Origin: JBMTVN01 sp046047235
Lineage (GTDB): Bacteria > Verrucomicrobiota > Verrucomicrobiia > Limisphaerales > JAHDYP01
DNA length: 13,472 nucleotides
NCBI GenBank assembly: GCA_046047235.1
Contig: JBJOII010000116.1
Coordinates: 1 to 13,472, forward strand
Direction of reading: 5' to 3'
Shown here: piece after piece, positions 13,105 to 13,472 of the stretch
How positions within the stretch are numbered: the first letter of the stretch is position 1
Layout of the letters: every line of letters begins with the position of its first letter
The notes under the pieces: generated by a model
What the model saw: only the letters and a program-made list of their open reading frames with translations
Told to the model about the DNA's origin: nothing
Database searches by the model: none
Position numbers and translations under genes: made by a program

Positions 13105-13472
13105 ACCCGCCCCACACACAGCTCACCGATGAAGCCTACACCGCCCGGTTCAGCGGTATCCAACGACTCTACGGCACCCGCGAACAGTCCATTCTCAGAC
13201 AGGCCCACGCCTGCGTCATCGGCATCGGCGGCGTCGGCTCGTGGACTGTAGAAGCCCTCGCCCGCACCGGCATCGGATCCCTCACACTCATCGATCTCGA
13301 TGAGGTCTGCATCTCAAATACCAACCGGCAAATACACGCGGTCCAAGGTGCATCCGGTCATCCCAAGGTCGAGATCATGGCCCAGCGAGCCAACGCCATT
13401 AACCCGGACTGCAGCATCAACCCCATCCAACAGTTCTTCACCGCCAAAACCGCCGAGGAAATCGGCTGCATG
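13101..13472 (+). CDS. tcdA: tRNA threonylcarbamoyladenosine dehydratase (N-terminal part)
   Basis: ThiF/E1-like enzyme that uses ATP to dehydrate t6A37 of tRNA to its cyclic form ct6A. The first 124 residues are in the window; the gene runs off the right edge. Landmarks: ARFSGIQRLYG (15-25), the nucleotide-binding loop VIGIGGVGSW (39-48), EALARTGIGSLTLIDLDEVC (51-70; acidic residues at Asp65 and Asp67), and SNTNRQIHA (72-80; Asn, Arg and Gln bind ATP in E1-like folds). The NTNRQIHA wording is characteristic of TcdA (CsdL/YgdL) rather than ThiF or MoeB. The ATG at 13101 gives the usual family N-terminal length. It is divergent from asnS. Confidence 0.94.
   Translation, partial: MNPPHTQLTDEAYTARFSGIQRLYGTREQSILRQAHACVIGIGGVGSWTVEALARTGIGSLTLIDLDEVCISNTNRQIHAVQGASGHPKVEIMAQRANAINPDCSINPIQQFFTAKTAEEIGCM

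Overview
The window is a GC-rich bacterial chromosomal segment, probably from the Verrucomicrobiota/PVC group. This rests on overall protein resemblance, the scarcity of Shine-Dalgarno sequences and the gene mix; no rRNA or marker phylogeny is available, so it is an inference. Gene order looks like ordinary core chromosome. No transposase, integrase, phage gene, tRNA, rRNA or CRISPR array was seen. The + strand is C-rich and G-poor across essentially the whole window, so + strand genes use C-ending codons and - strand genes use G/T-ending codons. This suggests the - strand is the leading strand.

Layout. (1) Positions 1-63 hold nine perfect copies of a 7-bp repeat. (2) Positions 80-3253, + strand: a tight three-gene run for cell-surface polysaccharide (family 4 glycosyltransferase, WecA/MraY-like polyprenyl-phosphate sugar-phosphate transferase, beta-lactamase-fold serine hydrolase). 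(3) Positions 5994-3341, - strand: promoter, leucine-rich leader peptide, attenuator, leuA, and a YeeZ-like NAD(P)-binding epimerase overlapping leuA by 4 bp. (4) Positions 6066-7633, + strand: psd and pssA overlapping by 4 bp. Together they make phosphatidylserine from CDP-diacylglycerol and decarboxylate it to phosphatidylethanolamine. (5) Positions 7791-8150, + strand: a P-II signal protein, ending in a bidirectional terminator shared with the convergent group below. (6) Positions 12705-8218, - strand: asnS, then a large Arg/Gly-rich protein of unknown function with a winged-helix-like element split by low-complexity sequence, then purM. (7) Positions 12851-13004: a 47-bp tandem repeat array. 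(8) Positions 13015-13472, + strand: a candidate promoter, a tiny coupled ORF and the start of tcdA, cut by the window edge.

The strongest regulatory finding is a complete ribosome-mediated transcription attenuator in front of leuA. A 23-codon leader ORF carries six Leu codons, including three consecutive CTG. Those codons form arm 1 of a protector hairpin. Arm 2 can pair instead with the 5' arm of an 11-bp intrinsic terminator. Every expected element is in the right order and spacing for leucine-starvation antitermination. The strongest protein-level novelty is the 631-residue protein at 9326-11221. Secondary oddities are a P-II protein without the uridylylated Tyr51, a phosphatidylserine decarboxylase with His where the conserved Asp of the PADG motif is expected, and a WecA-like enzyme with Asn in place of one conserved Asp.
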